26,439 nt of DNA from a virus: the IMG/VR virus record IMGVR_UViG_3300046167_000071, positions 1 to 26,439 of that record; one strand, written 5' to 3'. The position numbers were made by a program, and so were the translations under genes. The notes below the pieces were generated by a model. The model worked only from the letters and a program-made list of their open reading frames with translations. It had not been told where the DNA came from and did no database searches. This document shows positions 9,001-17,700 of the stretch, piece after piece (within the stretch, counting starts at the first letter, position 1; each line of letters begins with the position of its first letter).

Positions 9001-10600
9001 TGTTGCTGTTTGTAGTAGTGTAGTAAGAAGTGCAGCTACACCACCAACGAATCCTGCGAATGTAACTCTTACTTCTACGTCAATACCTTCAGGTACACAC
9101 CTAGGAGATATACAGAATCAGATACTATCAACAGGACAGCCTGCGATTTGTGATACAGGGTTCTTTAACTGTTACTCCTTTGGTAACGGTGTTGAAAGCT
9201 ATAAGATTAGAGATAGCATATTAGGCAAGGACTTCAACCTAGGGAATAGAGTTACGTCTACACAGGCTCAAGACTACAGAGAAGTTAGAAGATTCGCTGA
9301 CATTACCTATAGTGGTGTATACAGCGATGAGTCGAACGTAAACAAACTAAATGAGTTCAATGGAGGTCTATTGAATTTTAAGCCGTTAGAGGAGTCCTTT
9401 GGTCCTATACAGATACTACACGGAAGAGAGAAGGATGTACTTACACTACAAGAAGATAAGATATCATACGTACTCACAGGTGCGAATATACTATCAGATG
9501 CAGGTGCAGGTAACCTATTGCTGTCAGTGCCTGAAGTTTTAGGCAATCAGATAGCAAGAGTTGAAGAGTTTGGTATAAGCCATAACCCTGAAAGCTTCTC
9601 GTCTTATGGTGACGATAGATACTTCACAGACGCAAAGAGGGGTGTGGTATTAAAGTTAAGTGGCGCATCTTATAATTCAGATAGACTAGAAGTGATATCT
9701 AGTTTGGGTATGCGTACTTGGTTTAGAGACTTGTTCTTAGTACAATTTGAAACACAGAAGTTAGGTGGGTTCGATCCTTATATGAACGAGTATGTACTAT
9801 CATCAAACCAAGACTTAGTACCAATGCCAAAGGCTTGTATAAACTGTGGTATATCTAGGCAACTTGAAATTACCTCTACTGAGATATTTGATGAGTGCTT
9901 TGAGATGGGTAATGGAGTTGGTGACGTTGACATAACTTGGACTGTAGCTAAGATAACAGGTACGTTTGATGTGGACATCACTTACAACGGTGTAACTACA
10001 AGCCTTACCAATCAAACTACAAGTGGTTCGCAGACAATAAATAAAAATGTTATAAACGCTACCGAGGTAAACGTTACAATAACACCAACTGATATAGTTG
10101 AAATCACATTGGATGTTGAGTGTCCTGATGCTAAGGAGATAACTGTAATTGAAGTTATTGCCACAAGTGCAGATGACGCAACTCTTACATTCCATAGTGA
10201 GTATAGATATCAGGACGGAACTTTTATTTCACCGCTTACATCAAGTCCTATTCAGTTTGCTGCAGGAACAACAGACCCTGTAGTTACTAGATATAATTCG
10301 TTGACTGGTATTCAGGGTCAAGGCTCTGTCCCTCCGGATGGTTCTAATGTAGTATTGGCATTCAATAAGTTTCAGTCAGACACTGCTAATTTTGACAATG
10401 CAAACAACTCATTTAGATACTTGAGAACAGCAACAAACTACCCGAATACTGCAAGTTCGGTTAGGGATTTGATTGCAGCATCGACTGGAATAACACCTAA
10501 CCTATCGGGTCAGCCAGACTATATCAAGGCAACATTCACTATGCCTTCGGGCAACGATGGTGACTACCTGTACTTGATATGGGATTTGAGAAATCCATAA
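6017..10600 (+). CDS. Tail nozzle / stabilisation protein (P22 gp10- / T7 gp12-like, crAss muzzle-like)
   Basis: A 1527-aa structural protein, far longer than T7 gp12 (about 800 aa) or P22 gp10 (about 470 aa). The N-terminus (GKMNKMVDERLIPDGQYVDA, then ALNVRMGSTEGADIGVIENS) is the recognisable opening of phage stabilisation/nozzle proteins in Bacteroidota and marine phages. Beta-rich, blade-like text follows throughout, including DRYFTDAKRGVVLKLSG near residue 1200, typical of the beta-propeller part. Residues about 1045-1055 hold CDTGFFNCYSFGNG, and about 1272-1385 form an Ig-like, Thr/Val-rich insertion flanked by Cys residues (ACINCG and VECPD). Middle regions (about residues 400-530 and 680-990) look like extra inserted domains. 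It should form the tail tube tip and could display receptor-binding surfaces, since no separate fibre gene is seen in the window. It begins one base after the previous stop codon. Confidence 0.75.
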   Translation: MANLTRNFTQGKMNKMVDERLIPDGQYVDALNVRMGSTEGADIGVIENSKGNEVLTAIGVDGTKISPDAKCIGAFEDGALETIYWMIHDPNFIDSNTGKLDLIVSFNTNSSTVTYHVISKDDGGGVNTTLNFNEQYLFTGVNKVEDLLFFTDDYNPPRRINVKKNYPNPNVSGIDGFDYKDILVIKQPPLAAPGLEMQKTSTEETFLDERFICFGYRYRYEDEQYSATSQFTDPAFTPDAFLYSPESYLNEGVENIYDTALVTFNTGGPLVVGIDLLFKEANSPVIKIIEKLNKTKQGYADYQDVTYTFTNSKIFTILPEAEILRLYDNVPLLSKAQTTIGNRLMYGNYVEGYDLIDKNNSPVRFDFVASGLEESFEVDSVASTNVSTDYLIGGAQTIAGSAAQYDFSGFNLVEGSSITIIVEFNHNSFSGSATPTETNDGFSLQYTFNLVEDYASVYDWAQSAITTAQVGTSLPGGNIEPIATRDQGTTMTDLFNQLFKDDLDNTYFIYQSGITAIQQAIILESTVGSDEVTFRFPAVQYADDVNTPTVIVTEYFDIEVGSADYSKIGSGQSLHSNRGYEIGIIYMDEFNRATTALVSQYNTVHFPCAASDTANSIIVNIPTTQVAPKWAKNYKYAIKPDRESYETIYSNIFFTDPSDQNTYFLLEGENSQKVTNGQRLIVKRDTSGPSSNCDYATVLEKASKSSDFIAVPSPLDPNVNLPIPSGVYMKMKASSFSVDQPVDSFIPGPCKTVVEKTQGSIPILDYNANLYGADPAIPGSSYTDYTVPSGSRISIDLTIERKGTTLVPCDKRIYTLSKDLTSSTNYTNLQTWFEGDNVINVLSQGDNDIGGGGPDFSFNYVGNTTPTTIPVDPAGVQIYVGFYRNTSTNQLELLITGIPACGENKKKRSTITYCMPIVRADNIIVFESEPLDAAPDIWYESSKTFGLVTSDDICNVSVLNQDPNDLVYDYTDINGLPQQITVPSNPAPSGSPVTFVAVCSSVVRSAATPPTNPANVTLTSTSIPSGTHLGDIQNQILSTGQPAICDTGFFNCYSFGNGVESYKIRDSILGKDFNLGNRVTSTQAQDYREVRRFADITYSGVYSDESNVNKLNEFNGGLLNFKPLEESFGPIQILHGREKDVLTLQEDKISYVLTGANILSDAGAGNLLLSVPEVLGNQIARVEEFGISHNPESFSSYGDDRYFTDAKRGVVLKLSGASYNSDRLEVISSLGMRTWFRDLFLVQFETQKLGGFDPYMNEYVLSSNQDLVPMPKACINCGISRQLEITSTEIFDECFEMGNGVGDVDITWTVAKITGTFDVDITYNGVTTSLTNQTTSGSQTINKNVINATEVNVTITPTDIVEITLDVECPDAKEITVIEVIATSADDATLTFHSEYRYQDGTFISPLTSSPIQFAAGTTDPVVTRYNSLTGIQGQGSVPPDGSNVVLAFNKFQSDTANFDNANNSFRYLRTATNYPNTASSVRDLIAASTGITPNLSGQPDYIKATFTMPSGNDGDYLYLIWDLRNP

Positions 10601-10611
10601 ATAAAAAATAT

Positions 10612-11415
10612 ATGAGCCAAGTAGATACAAACACAGAGTACACACTAACATATGATTCGGGAGTTAAGGGATTCCCTTCGTTCTATTCTTACGTGCCAGA
10701 TTTTATGATTGGTATGAACAACTACTTCTATACCTTCAAGTCAGGAAATCTTTACAGGCACAATACCAATGATGTAAGAAATAACTTCTATGGCGATAAC
10801 TACCCTTCAGTTTTGCAGTCTGTGTTTAACGCTCAACCACTTGAGAATAAGCTATTTAAGACCATTAACTTAGAGGGTGATGACGCTTGGTCAGCTACTT
10901 TGACTAGCGATCAGCAGGACTCAGGGTTCGTTGATTCAACTTGGTTTGAAAAGAAGGAGGGTGCTTTCTTTGCGTTTGTTAGAAACTCAGGAGATGTACC
11001 TGCAGGCGTAGATGAGTATGCCCTTAGGTCATTAAATGGTTTAGGTACAAGTTCAGCTATAGGTGTAGTGGGTGGTGTAACTACTGTAGACTTTCCAACT
11101 ACCCTGTACATAGGGAATATAATTAGCGTTGGCGATATGGTTTACTTTGGCAATCCTAATCCATTATTATTGGGTCAGGTAACAGAGGTAAATCAGAACT
11201 TGCCTGCAGGAATAAACAACATAGTTGTAGACAATACCATAACAGGGGCGCAGCCTGCACCTACTCAGACGGAGTATATGCTGTATATAAAGAACGCTGT
11301 GTCAGAGTCTCACGGTATACTTGGACACTATGGCGTATTCACATTGACAAACAACAATACTGAGAAGGTAGAATTATTTGCCGCAGAGAGCGAAGTAATG
11401 AAATCTTTTCCTTAA
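10612..11415 (+). CDS. Putative tail/nozzle-associated structural protein
   Basis: A 267-aa protein. I prefer ATG 10612 because it follows the 1527-aa gene stop by 11 bases and has an A-rich leader (ataaaaaatat). The in-frame ATG at 10579 would lie inside the upstream gene and add 11 residues. The N-terminus has a distinctive aromatic block, GVKGFPSFYSYVPDFMIGMN followed by FYTFKSGNLYRHN (residues 18-51). I recall that block from the C-terminal region of nozzle/muzzle-type proteins in related phages, so this gene may be a split-off part of the preceding protein. Residues about 160-212 form a small beta segment around VGDMVYFG. The C-terminus (SHGILGHYGVFTLTNNN) is beta-rich. Likely a virion protein attached to the nozzle. 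No enzyme motif. Confidence 0.6.
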   Translation: MSQVDTNTEYTLTYDSGVKGFPSFYSYVPDFMIGMNNYFYTFKSGNLYRHNTNDVRNNFYGDNYPSVLQSVFNAQPLENKLFKTINLEGDDAWSATLTSDQQDSGFVDSTWFEKKEGAFFAFVRNSGDVPAGVDEYALRSLNGLGTSSAIGVVGGVTTVDFPTTLYIGNIISVGDMVYFGNPNPLLLGQVTEVNQNLPAGINNIVVDNTITGAQPAPTQTEYMLYIKNAVSESHGILGHYGVFTLTNNNTEKVELFAAESEVMKSFP

Positions 11416-11421
11416 ATTTAC

Positions 11422-11429
11422 TATCTTTG
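11422..11429 (+). promoter_or_regulatory. Candidate Bacteroidota -7 promoter element (TATCTTTG)
   Basis: TATCTTTG occupies the 21-base gap between the 267-aa gene and the acetyltransferase gene. Only seven bases separate it from the ATG at 11437. As Bacteroidota transcription normally starts about this distance after the element, the transcript could be leaderless or nearly so. No clear -33 element was seen. Confidence 0.55.
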
Positions 11430-11436
11430 TTGTTAA

Positions 11437-11847
11437 ATGATATTTGATATAAGACCACTGACCGAAGAAGACTACGAAACTCACTTAACGAAGTGGTGGA
11501 GTGATTGGGGATGGACAGCACCTGTAAAAGATTTTTTACCTGACAATGGTAAGGGTGGTATAATTGTTTTGGATGATGGTGAGCCTGTTTGTGCAGGATA
11601 CTTATACATAACAAACTCTAAAGTTGCTTGGGTTGATTTTATTATATCAAATAAAGAATACAGAAAAAAGCCACATAGAGGAAATGCTATTGGTTTATTA
11701 ATAGAAACATTAACAAACTTGGCAAAGAAAAACGGTTCTAAGTTTTGTTACGCTCTAATAAAACATAAGAGTTTACAAGAGACGTATGAAAAATTAGGAT
11801 ATATACAAGGAGACTCTTATACAAGTGAAATGATAAAAGCTTTATAA
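11437..11847 (+). CDS. GNAT-family N-acetyltransferase (gp13-position)
   Basis: A 136-aa protein with the GNAT layout. It opens MIFDIRPLTEEDY; beta strands follow at GIIVLDDGEPVCAGYLYI (residues 41-58) and VAWVDFIISNKEYR. The acetyl-CoA loop is RGNAIG at residues 81-86, matching R-x-x-G-x-G except that the first Gly is Ala. A long helix comes next, and the chain ends with the usual YEKLGY (117-122). It should transfer an acetyl group from acetyl-CoA to an unknown amine. It ends one base before the ATG of an internal-virion-type gene and has its own promoter motif. In T7-like phages the internal virion protein at this map position (gp13) carries an acetyltransferase-like domain, so this may be a virion or assembly protein rather than a host-modifying enzyme. 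Both readings are open. Confidence 0.82.
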   Translation: MIFDIRPLTEEDYETHLTKWWSDWGWTAPVKDFLPDNGKGGIIVLDDGEPVCAGYLYITNSKVAWVDFIISNKEYRKKPHRGNAIGLLIETLTNLAKKNGSKFCYALIKHKSLQETYEKLGYIQGDSYTSEMIKAL

Positions 11848-11848
11848 T

Positions 11849-12916
11849 ATGGCAGCAATAACAACAATAGCAGCAGCAGGAGGTTTAGCTTCAAAGGCTA
11901 TATCTACTGGAATATCTTTTACTCAGGCGGCAAAGCAGAAAAAGCTAATGGAGCAAGCGGAGATGGACGCTGACAAGGCAATGGCTGAGGCACGAGGGAA
12001 GCTTGAGATTAACTATGCCGAGCAAATGGCAATCAAGAAGGAAGCATACGACTTGGAAAGAGAAGCTATGTTGGTTCAAGGTGCTATGGCTACACAGGCA
12101 GGAGTTGAGAGTGAAAGAGGAGCAGCAGCAACAGCAGGAAGAATTTACGCAGGACAACAGGCAGGACAAGCAAAGATAAGAGGTGCAATGGCTGACGAGA
12201 TGACAAACATCGAGGCGGCAATACTTGAGGAAGAGTCAAGGCTTAGAGACTTGGGTGTAGGATTAGACTTAGAAGAGGTAGCAGGTGAGCAGTTAAAGGC
12301 AGCACAGGCACAAGAAGCGATGCAAGCAGCTAAGGCTCAAGGTATTAAAGGTGTTGTTAATGTAGTAGGTCAGGGTATAAGTATGATTCCTCTATATCAA
12401 CAAGATTTAGCAGCACAGCAGGCAGCGTTTGGAGAAGCAGCTAGACAAGGTGCTTTCGGAGATAAGACTGTAAACTATGCAGGAGCAGAAAGAAGTCTTT
12501 CAGATATTCCTTTTGAGGCGATGAAAAGAGGTGAATTCAGAAGATTCAAGCGAGATGCAGGTAAACCTGCATTACTCGGATTACAAAACAATCCAGTATA
12601 TACGGATATATATAAGGGTTATATGCAAGGAACTATGCTTCCTAACCCGGCAGGTACAGCAGCGGCAACATCGCCACAAGTTAGCACACCAGTGCAAGCT
12701 ATATCTCCATTATACAATTCTTTATCAGGAGTAGGCGGATTGACTAATCCAGTTTTAAATACAAGTCCAATGACTGGTATCAATCCAGGGCAGATAGGAG
12801 TAAGTGGTATTGGTCCTGGAACTACTAGACGACTAACAACACTACCAGGTACAAATTTATCAGGCGTGGGGGCTTTAACTAACCCATTTGGTTACGTAAA
12901 CCCATTCGGGTATTAA
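11849..12916 (+). CDS. Internal virion protein candidate (gp14-like position)
   Basis: A 355-aa protein starting one base after the acetyltransferase stop. The N-terminus is a hydrophobic, Ala/Gly-rich stretch (MAAITTIAAAGGLASKAIST) that could insert in or cross a membrane. Residues about 30-170 form a long Ala/Glu/Gln/Lys helix region of coiled-coil type. From about residue 240 the chain is Pro/Thr/Asn/Gly-rich and probably extended. Near its end a short motif recurs, SLSGVGGLTNPV and NLSGVGALTNPFGY, then NPFGY again as the last residues. Hydrophobic start plus long helices is how T7 gp14 and related ejection proteins look, and the gene lies in the gp14 slot. I infer an ejected internal-core protein that helps form a conduit through the cell envelope. 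Sequence identity to gp14 cannot be claimed. Confidence 0.6.
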   Translation: MAAITTIAAAGGLASKAISTGISFTQAAKQKKLMEQAEMDADKAMAEARGKLEINYAEQMAIKKEAYDLEREAMLVQGAMATQAGVESERGAAATAGRIYAGQQAGQAKIRGAMADEMTNIEAAILEEESRLRDLGVGLDLEEVAGEQLKAAQAQEAMQAAKAQGIKGVVNVVGQGISMIPLYQQDLAAQQAAFGEAARQGAFGDKTVNYAGAERSLSDIPFEAMKRGEFRRFKRDAGKPALLGLQNNPVYTDIYKGYMQGTMLPNPAGTAAATSPQVSTPVQAISPLYNSLSGVGGLTNPVLNTSPMTGINPGQIGVSGIGPGTTRRLTTLPGTNLSGVGALTNPFGYVNPFGY

Positions 12917-12927
12917 TAAAATAAATA

Positions 12928-14769
12928 ATGGCAACAGCATATAAGTACGTAGAAAGAGAGGCTGAGAATCAAATCAACTGGGCAGAGGTTGGAAGCAACT
13001 TCAGCAATATGTTGAACGAAGAGGCTAGGGTTCGTGAAGAAAAGAAAGCAGCCATAGATGAAGCTACAAGAGAGTATCAGAAAGTAGTAGCCAATGTACC
13101 TGTGGGTGAGGATGGTGAACTCAACAAGGTTGCATTAGCATTCGCTGATGACCTTCAGCAACAGATGCTGATGCAAGAGACACTACTCAAGTCAGGTCAA
13201 CTTAAGCCTTCTCAGTATACACTTATGAGACAAAACTTAGTTGACGGAACGGATATAGGTTTTAGCCTATACCAAGAGTACAATGAGGAGTTCTCTAAGA
13301 AGATGGCTTTGAATAACGATAATATTCCTTATGGAGAGCGTCTATCTAAGGTTACTCTTGAGATGATGGAAAACGTTGAGGGATTCTCAAACTTCAAGGG
13401 AGCAAGACTTGTGATTGACTCAGCAACAGGAAACGTAGCTGCTGCAAAGATGATTAAGGATCCTAATAATCCAGACGGACCACTTATACCGGATTCAAAT
13501 CCTGCAAACTTAATGTCTGTATCAAACTTAAGAAACAGAATTAGAACAACAGTAACAAACTTTGACGTTGTAGGTGCTGCTAAAAATTGGACTAAGAACT
13601 TAAAGCCTGATGTTAGAGAGGCTATTACATCTATGGGTACAGGATATAAAGCAGGTACTATTGAAAAGATATCAACGTATGTACGAAAGGCAGGCGGGTT
13701 AGATGGTCTAACAGATGAGCAGATAGCTAAGAAGGCTGAGGAGTTAGGCGTTAGTGTTGATGACCTTAAGTCTATTAGTTTATTTGAAGAGGCAAGCGAC
13801 AAGTGGGCAAAGAGCCAATTACAGGGTGGTACTTACAATGGTGCTTCTGTACTTTTGGATTTTAATAAATTCACTATGGACGGTGAGTTATATAGCACTA
13901 CATATAACCCTGACGATTTATTGGATGAGAACGGAAATAGAAAGCAGAATATTCTTTTTGCCAAGACAGAGAACGGTAGAGTTGTATACGAATTGACTGA
14001 AGAGCAGGAAGCAAATGCAGAGAGAGCGTTAAAGACTCAGGCTCGTATGATGCTTCAGGAAGAGGGAACTGTTCGAGCGCAACAGATGAAAACTGCTTAT
14101 AAATCAGATTCTTCTTCCATTTCTCGAAGTATTAAAGCCAAACAAGACAAAGATGCTTTAAATAAATTTCAATACTTTTTAACTGGAAATGACAGTCAAA
14201 TTGAAGAGGCTAAGACATACTTTAAATCACTATATCCTAATCTAAAAGATATTATAATTTCAAATGATGAAGTTCAATTTACTTATTCTGACAGAGACCC
14301 TGCAACCATAAAAAGAAAAGGTCAAAGTGTAAGTCAGTTCGTTCAAGGGGTGAACTATGCATTATCAGAAAAAAATCAGATTGTAGGGGTTGATAATATT
14401 ACAAGATCAATCAAGGGATACGACCCTACTGATGCGTACAGGGATATAGATCAAAAAGTTTATAAAGACGACAAGGCAGATATAGCAATTAAAGAAGTAG
14501 CTGATAATTTTAAAGTAGACAGGAATAACCCAGTAAGTTCTATTCAAAGTTTCATTGCTACTATAGATGGACTTAAAGACTATATTGTTGAAGGTCCAAC
14601 AGATGATTTTTTCTCAGATGAAACTATAGCTATTTTTGGTCCTGAAAAAACAGTTGTTCTTCAATTTGATCCAGAGGACTATGATGGTATGGAAGAAGCA
14701 ATTAGAAAATTATACAGAGATAACGCTACAACCAAAGACAAAAACAAAGCATTAATTCAAAGTTACTAA
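12928..14769 (+). CDS. Internal virion / cargo protein candidate (gp15-like position)
   Basis: A 613-aa mostly helical, charged protein between the gp14-position gene and the giant gene. The start (MATAYKYVEREAENQINWAE) and the following region with EEARVREEKKAAIDEATREY suggest long helices. The middle contains KKAEELGVSVDDLKSI-like helical repeats. The C-terminal 230 residues (from about residue 385) are encoded by visibly more AT-rich DNA than the first part, as if this end had a separate history. No membrane span, signal peptide or catalytic motif is visible. It starts 11 bases after the previous stop, and the giant gene starts nine bases after its own, so the set is one operon. By position it corresponds to T7 gp15, an ejected core protein; function beyond that is unknown. 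Confidence 0.58.
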   Translation: MATAYKYVEREAENQINWAEVGSNFSNMLNEEARVREEKKAAIDEATREYQKVVANVPVGEDGELNKVALAFADDLQQQMLMQETLLKSGQLKPSQYTLMRQNLVDGTDIGFSLYQEYNEEFSKKMALNNDNIPYGERLSKVTLEMMENVEGFSNFKGARLVIDSATGNVAAAKMIKDPNNPDGPLIPDSNPANLMSVSNLRNRIRTTVTNFDVVGAAKNWTKNLKPDVREAITSMGTGYKAGTIEKISTYVRKAGGLDGLTDEQIAKKAEELGVSVDDLKSISLFEEASDKWAKSQLQGGTYNGASVLLDFNKFTMDGELYSTTYNPDDLLDENGNRKQNILFAKTENGRVVYELTEEQEANAERALKTQARMMLQEEGTVRAQQMKTAYKSDSSSISRSIKAKQDKDALNKFQYFLTGNDSQIEEAKTYFKSLYPNLKDIIISNDEVQFTYSDRDPATIKRKGQSVSQFVQGVNYALSEKNQIVGVDNITRSIKGYDPTDAYRDIDQKVYKDDKADIAIKEVADNFKVDRNNPVSSIQSFIATIDGLKDYIVEGPTDDFFSDETIAIFGPEKTVVLQFDPEDYDGMEEAIRKLYRDNATTKDKNKALIQSY

Positions 14770-14778
14770 ATTAATAAA

Positions 14779-17700
14779 ATGAACGATCAAGCTATAAAAC
14801 ACGCATATGAATTATTCGTTGAAAATGGATATACTAAATCAAAAGATGAATTTAAAGTATTGATTAAAAACAATAGTGGTGCTAGAAAAAGCGCATTTGA
14901 TTTGTTTGTTGAGAATGGATATACTAAGGGTGAAGATGATTTTTCAACCTTAATGGGAGTAACCGACCCTCCAGTAAAAAAAAAAGAGCCGACAGCACAG
15001 GAGAAGATGTCGGAAGCAATGGCTCCGAAGCAAGGTGGGTTGGACTTCGTATCGGAAGATTCTTCTTTGGATTTGTCTACGCAGCAAGGAAGAGATGAGG
15101 CATATAAAGAATCTCAAGACTTTGAACTTCAGAAGGATGAAGAACTCAGAACTAAATTAGCAGAGCAGACATACACATACGCAGGTAGACCAGGGGCAAA
15201 GTACAAGAAGCAACCTGACGGTTCATACCTAATAAACCTTGGGGATAAAACTCAAAACAAATACATACCACTTGATGATCCTGACGGCACAAGAACTGCC
15301 GAGTTAAATAGAAATGCAATATCTGATATAACTAGATTTAAAAAATCAGAAGGTCCCTATGGTTCCTGGACTAAGATTCTTTCAGGACAAGAAATAGAAG
15401 ACGTAGAGTTACAAGCGGATAAAGAAAAGAAAGCTGTAATATCATACTTAGATAAGATTAAGGAAGACCAATTCGAAGGGGCTGAAGAAGATAGAATTTA
15501 TTTTGATGAAACTTTAATTGATCGGCTTGAAAAAAAAGAGGACTTGTTAACAAAAGATGAACTAGCAAGAGAGTCTTTTATAAAGAGTGATGAGATAAAA
15601 AACAAACTTATCAAGGATAAAGAGTCTAAGCCAATTACAGACATAAATCTTTCTAAAAGATATGACAGAGTAATCGCAGGTTTAGATACTGATACAGAGG
15701 AGTATAAAGAAAATCAAAGAATCAGAAGCAACGTAAAGAAGCTAAATGAATTCAATGATATTAAATTTAAAAAGGACCAATCAGAAACTGAGTACGTAAC
15801 TCAACTAAGTAATTTTCTAAAATCATTGTCCGGTCCTGAATCAGATATATTTACAATTGAAGAGTCTAGTGCAGGTACTGACGAAGTAAAGATAACAAAC
15901 AAACTTACAGGTGAGTCAAAAAGAATTGACTTAGATGCAGGAGATAAATATAGTCGTTTTAGAGAAAAAGAATTAGCATCTACATTTGTAGAATATGGAA
16001 TCAAGTCATACAAGGAAGACAAAGCGGTTAAAGATTATTATGATGCTGTAAAGTTTGGGTTGTTATCTGATGATATAACTGCATTTACAGAAGAGCGTGT
16101 CGTTGGAGGAAGTCCTCAATCAAGTGTGTTGGAATTTATGTATGGAAGTCCAGACGGAGGTTTTGAAGAAAAAGAAAAACAATTAACAAAAGAAGCTATA
16201 AGCAATATACCATTGGATTATAATTTTGATGGTCTCACACCTGAGGCTAAAGAAGGTATAATAGAAGCTAGAGAAAAAATGTTGAGTGTTATTGGAGAAA
16301 AAGATAAGATTGTAAAATATGATCCAAGACTACTTCCTGCATATAACACCAAAGAAAATATATACTTAAAAAATAAACAGATTGTTAATAAAAGAAAAAC
16401 AATAAATCAACTAAATGAAGAAGCTAATAATATTGTTGGTCAAATAAACGAAGTAGATGCAAGTATAGCACTAGGAAGACAGCCTCAGGGATTGCAGTTT
16501 GAAACTTTTCTTGGACCTATGTCAAATCTAGATAAAAGAAACTATTTAGTAAAACAACTAAATACAAAGGTAAATGCACTAGACGAAGAGCAACAGTCAT
16601 TACAAGACATAGAGGTGAACTTAAATCAGTCAGCAGCAGTAAACTTTGCAATTCAAGAAAAGAGAGGTTCTACCTTAGGTGCTATGGCTAAATCATTCTT
16701 ATCTGGAGGCGCAGGTTTTGCAGGATTTGTTATGGGTGACACTGAGAAAGACATATATGGTCAGACATACGAGCAGAGAGCAACTGAAGATTTGGTCCCA
16801 GGGATTATTACAGATGAGTATATAGCAAGTAAAGATAGAGGTGATTTGTTTAAGGTAACAACTGGAGTGTTACCTACTTTTGGTTCTATGTTGACTGGTA
16901 GTATTATTCTTCCGGGAGTTGGTACGGTTGCATCAAAAATTACTCAAGAAGGATTTAAAAAGACAGGTGCGGCACTACGTGGATTACCTTCATCAGCAGG
17001 TATATATGGTATGCTTTACTCTGAAAACAAAAATCTAATGTCATCACCAGAGTTTGATGATATACCAGAGTGGGAGAAGAAAACTATGTCTGCATTATAT
17101 GCAGGTGTATCAACTCTATTAGAAAAATTTGGATTAAGCAGAGCGCTTTCTAAAACTCCTTTAGGTAAAAATTTAACTGCAAAGATAATAAACAAAACAT
17201 TTTCTGAAATACCTAAAGGGGCAAGCGCAAAAGTTATTTCTAATAGGATCAAGCAAAATGCAAGGGTAACATTAAACGAAAGGCTTTTAAGTGGAAGTGT
17301 AGCTGGTTTAGCTGAATCAGGTACAGAATTTACTCAAGCAGTATATGACATTGGACTAAAAAATGCATACAACGCTATAAAGGAAAAAGATTATTTTGAA
17401 GTAGCTAGTACTTATAATGCAATATCTGATGTAGTTTGGGAAAATTGGAAGCTTGGATTGTATGGTGGTTTTATGATGAACACAGCAGGTCAGGCAACAA
17501 GAGCAGTAGCAGAAGGGTTTAATGAAAAGACCCGTCTAAATGACGTTGACTTTAAAGTTATGTATGACTTTGCAACAAAAGGAAATATGTACAGCACGTA
17601 TGAGGCTCAGTTGAATACTCAAGTTGCATTAGGAAAAATGACCGAGAAGGATGCTCAAGCTAAACTTGATGGTATAGGATACGCTAAGGGAATATTTGAT

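Noticed and set aside
10579-10611. Earlier ATG for the 267-aa protein
   Set aside because: It lies inside the end of the nozzle gene, while ATG 10612 follows that gene's stop with an A-rich leader typical of this genome.
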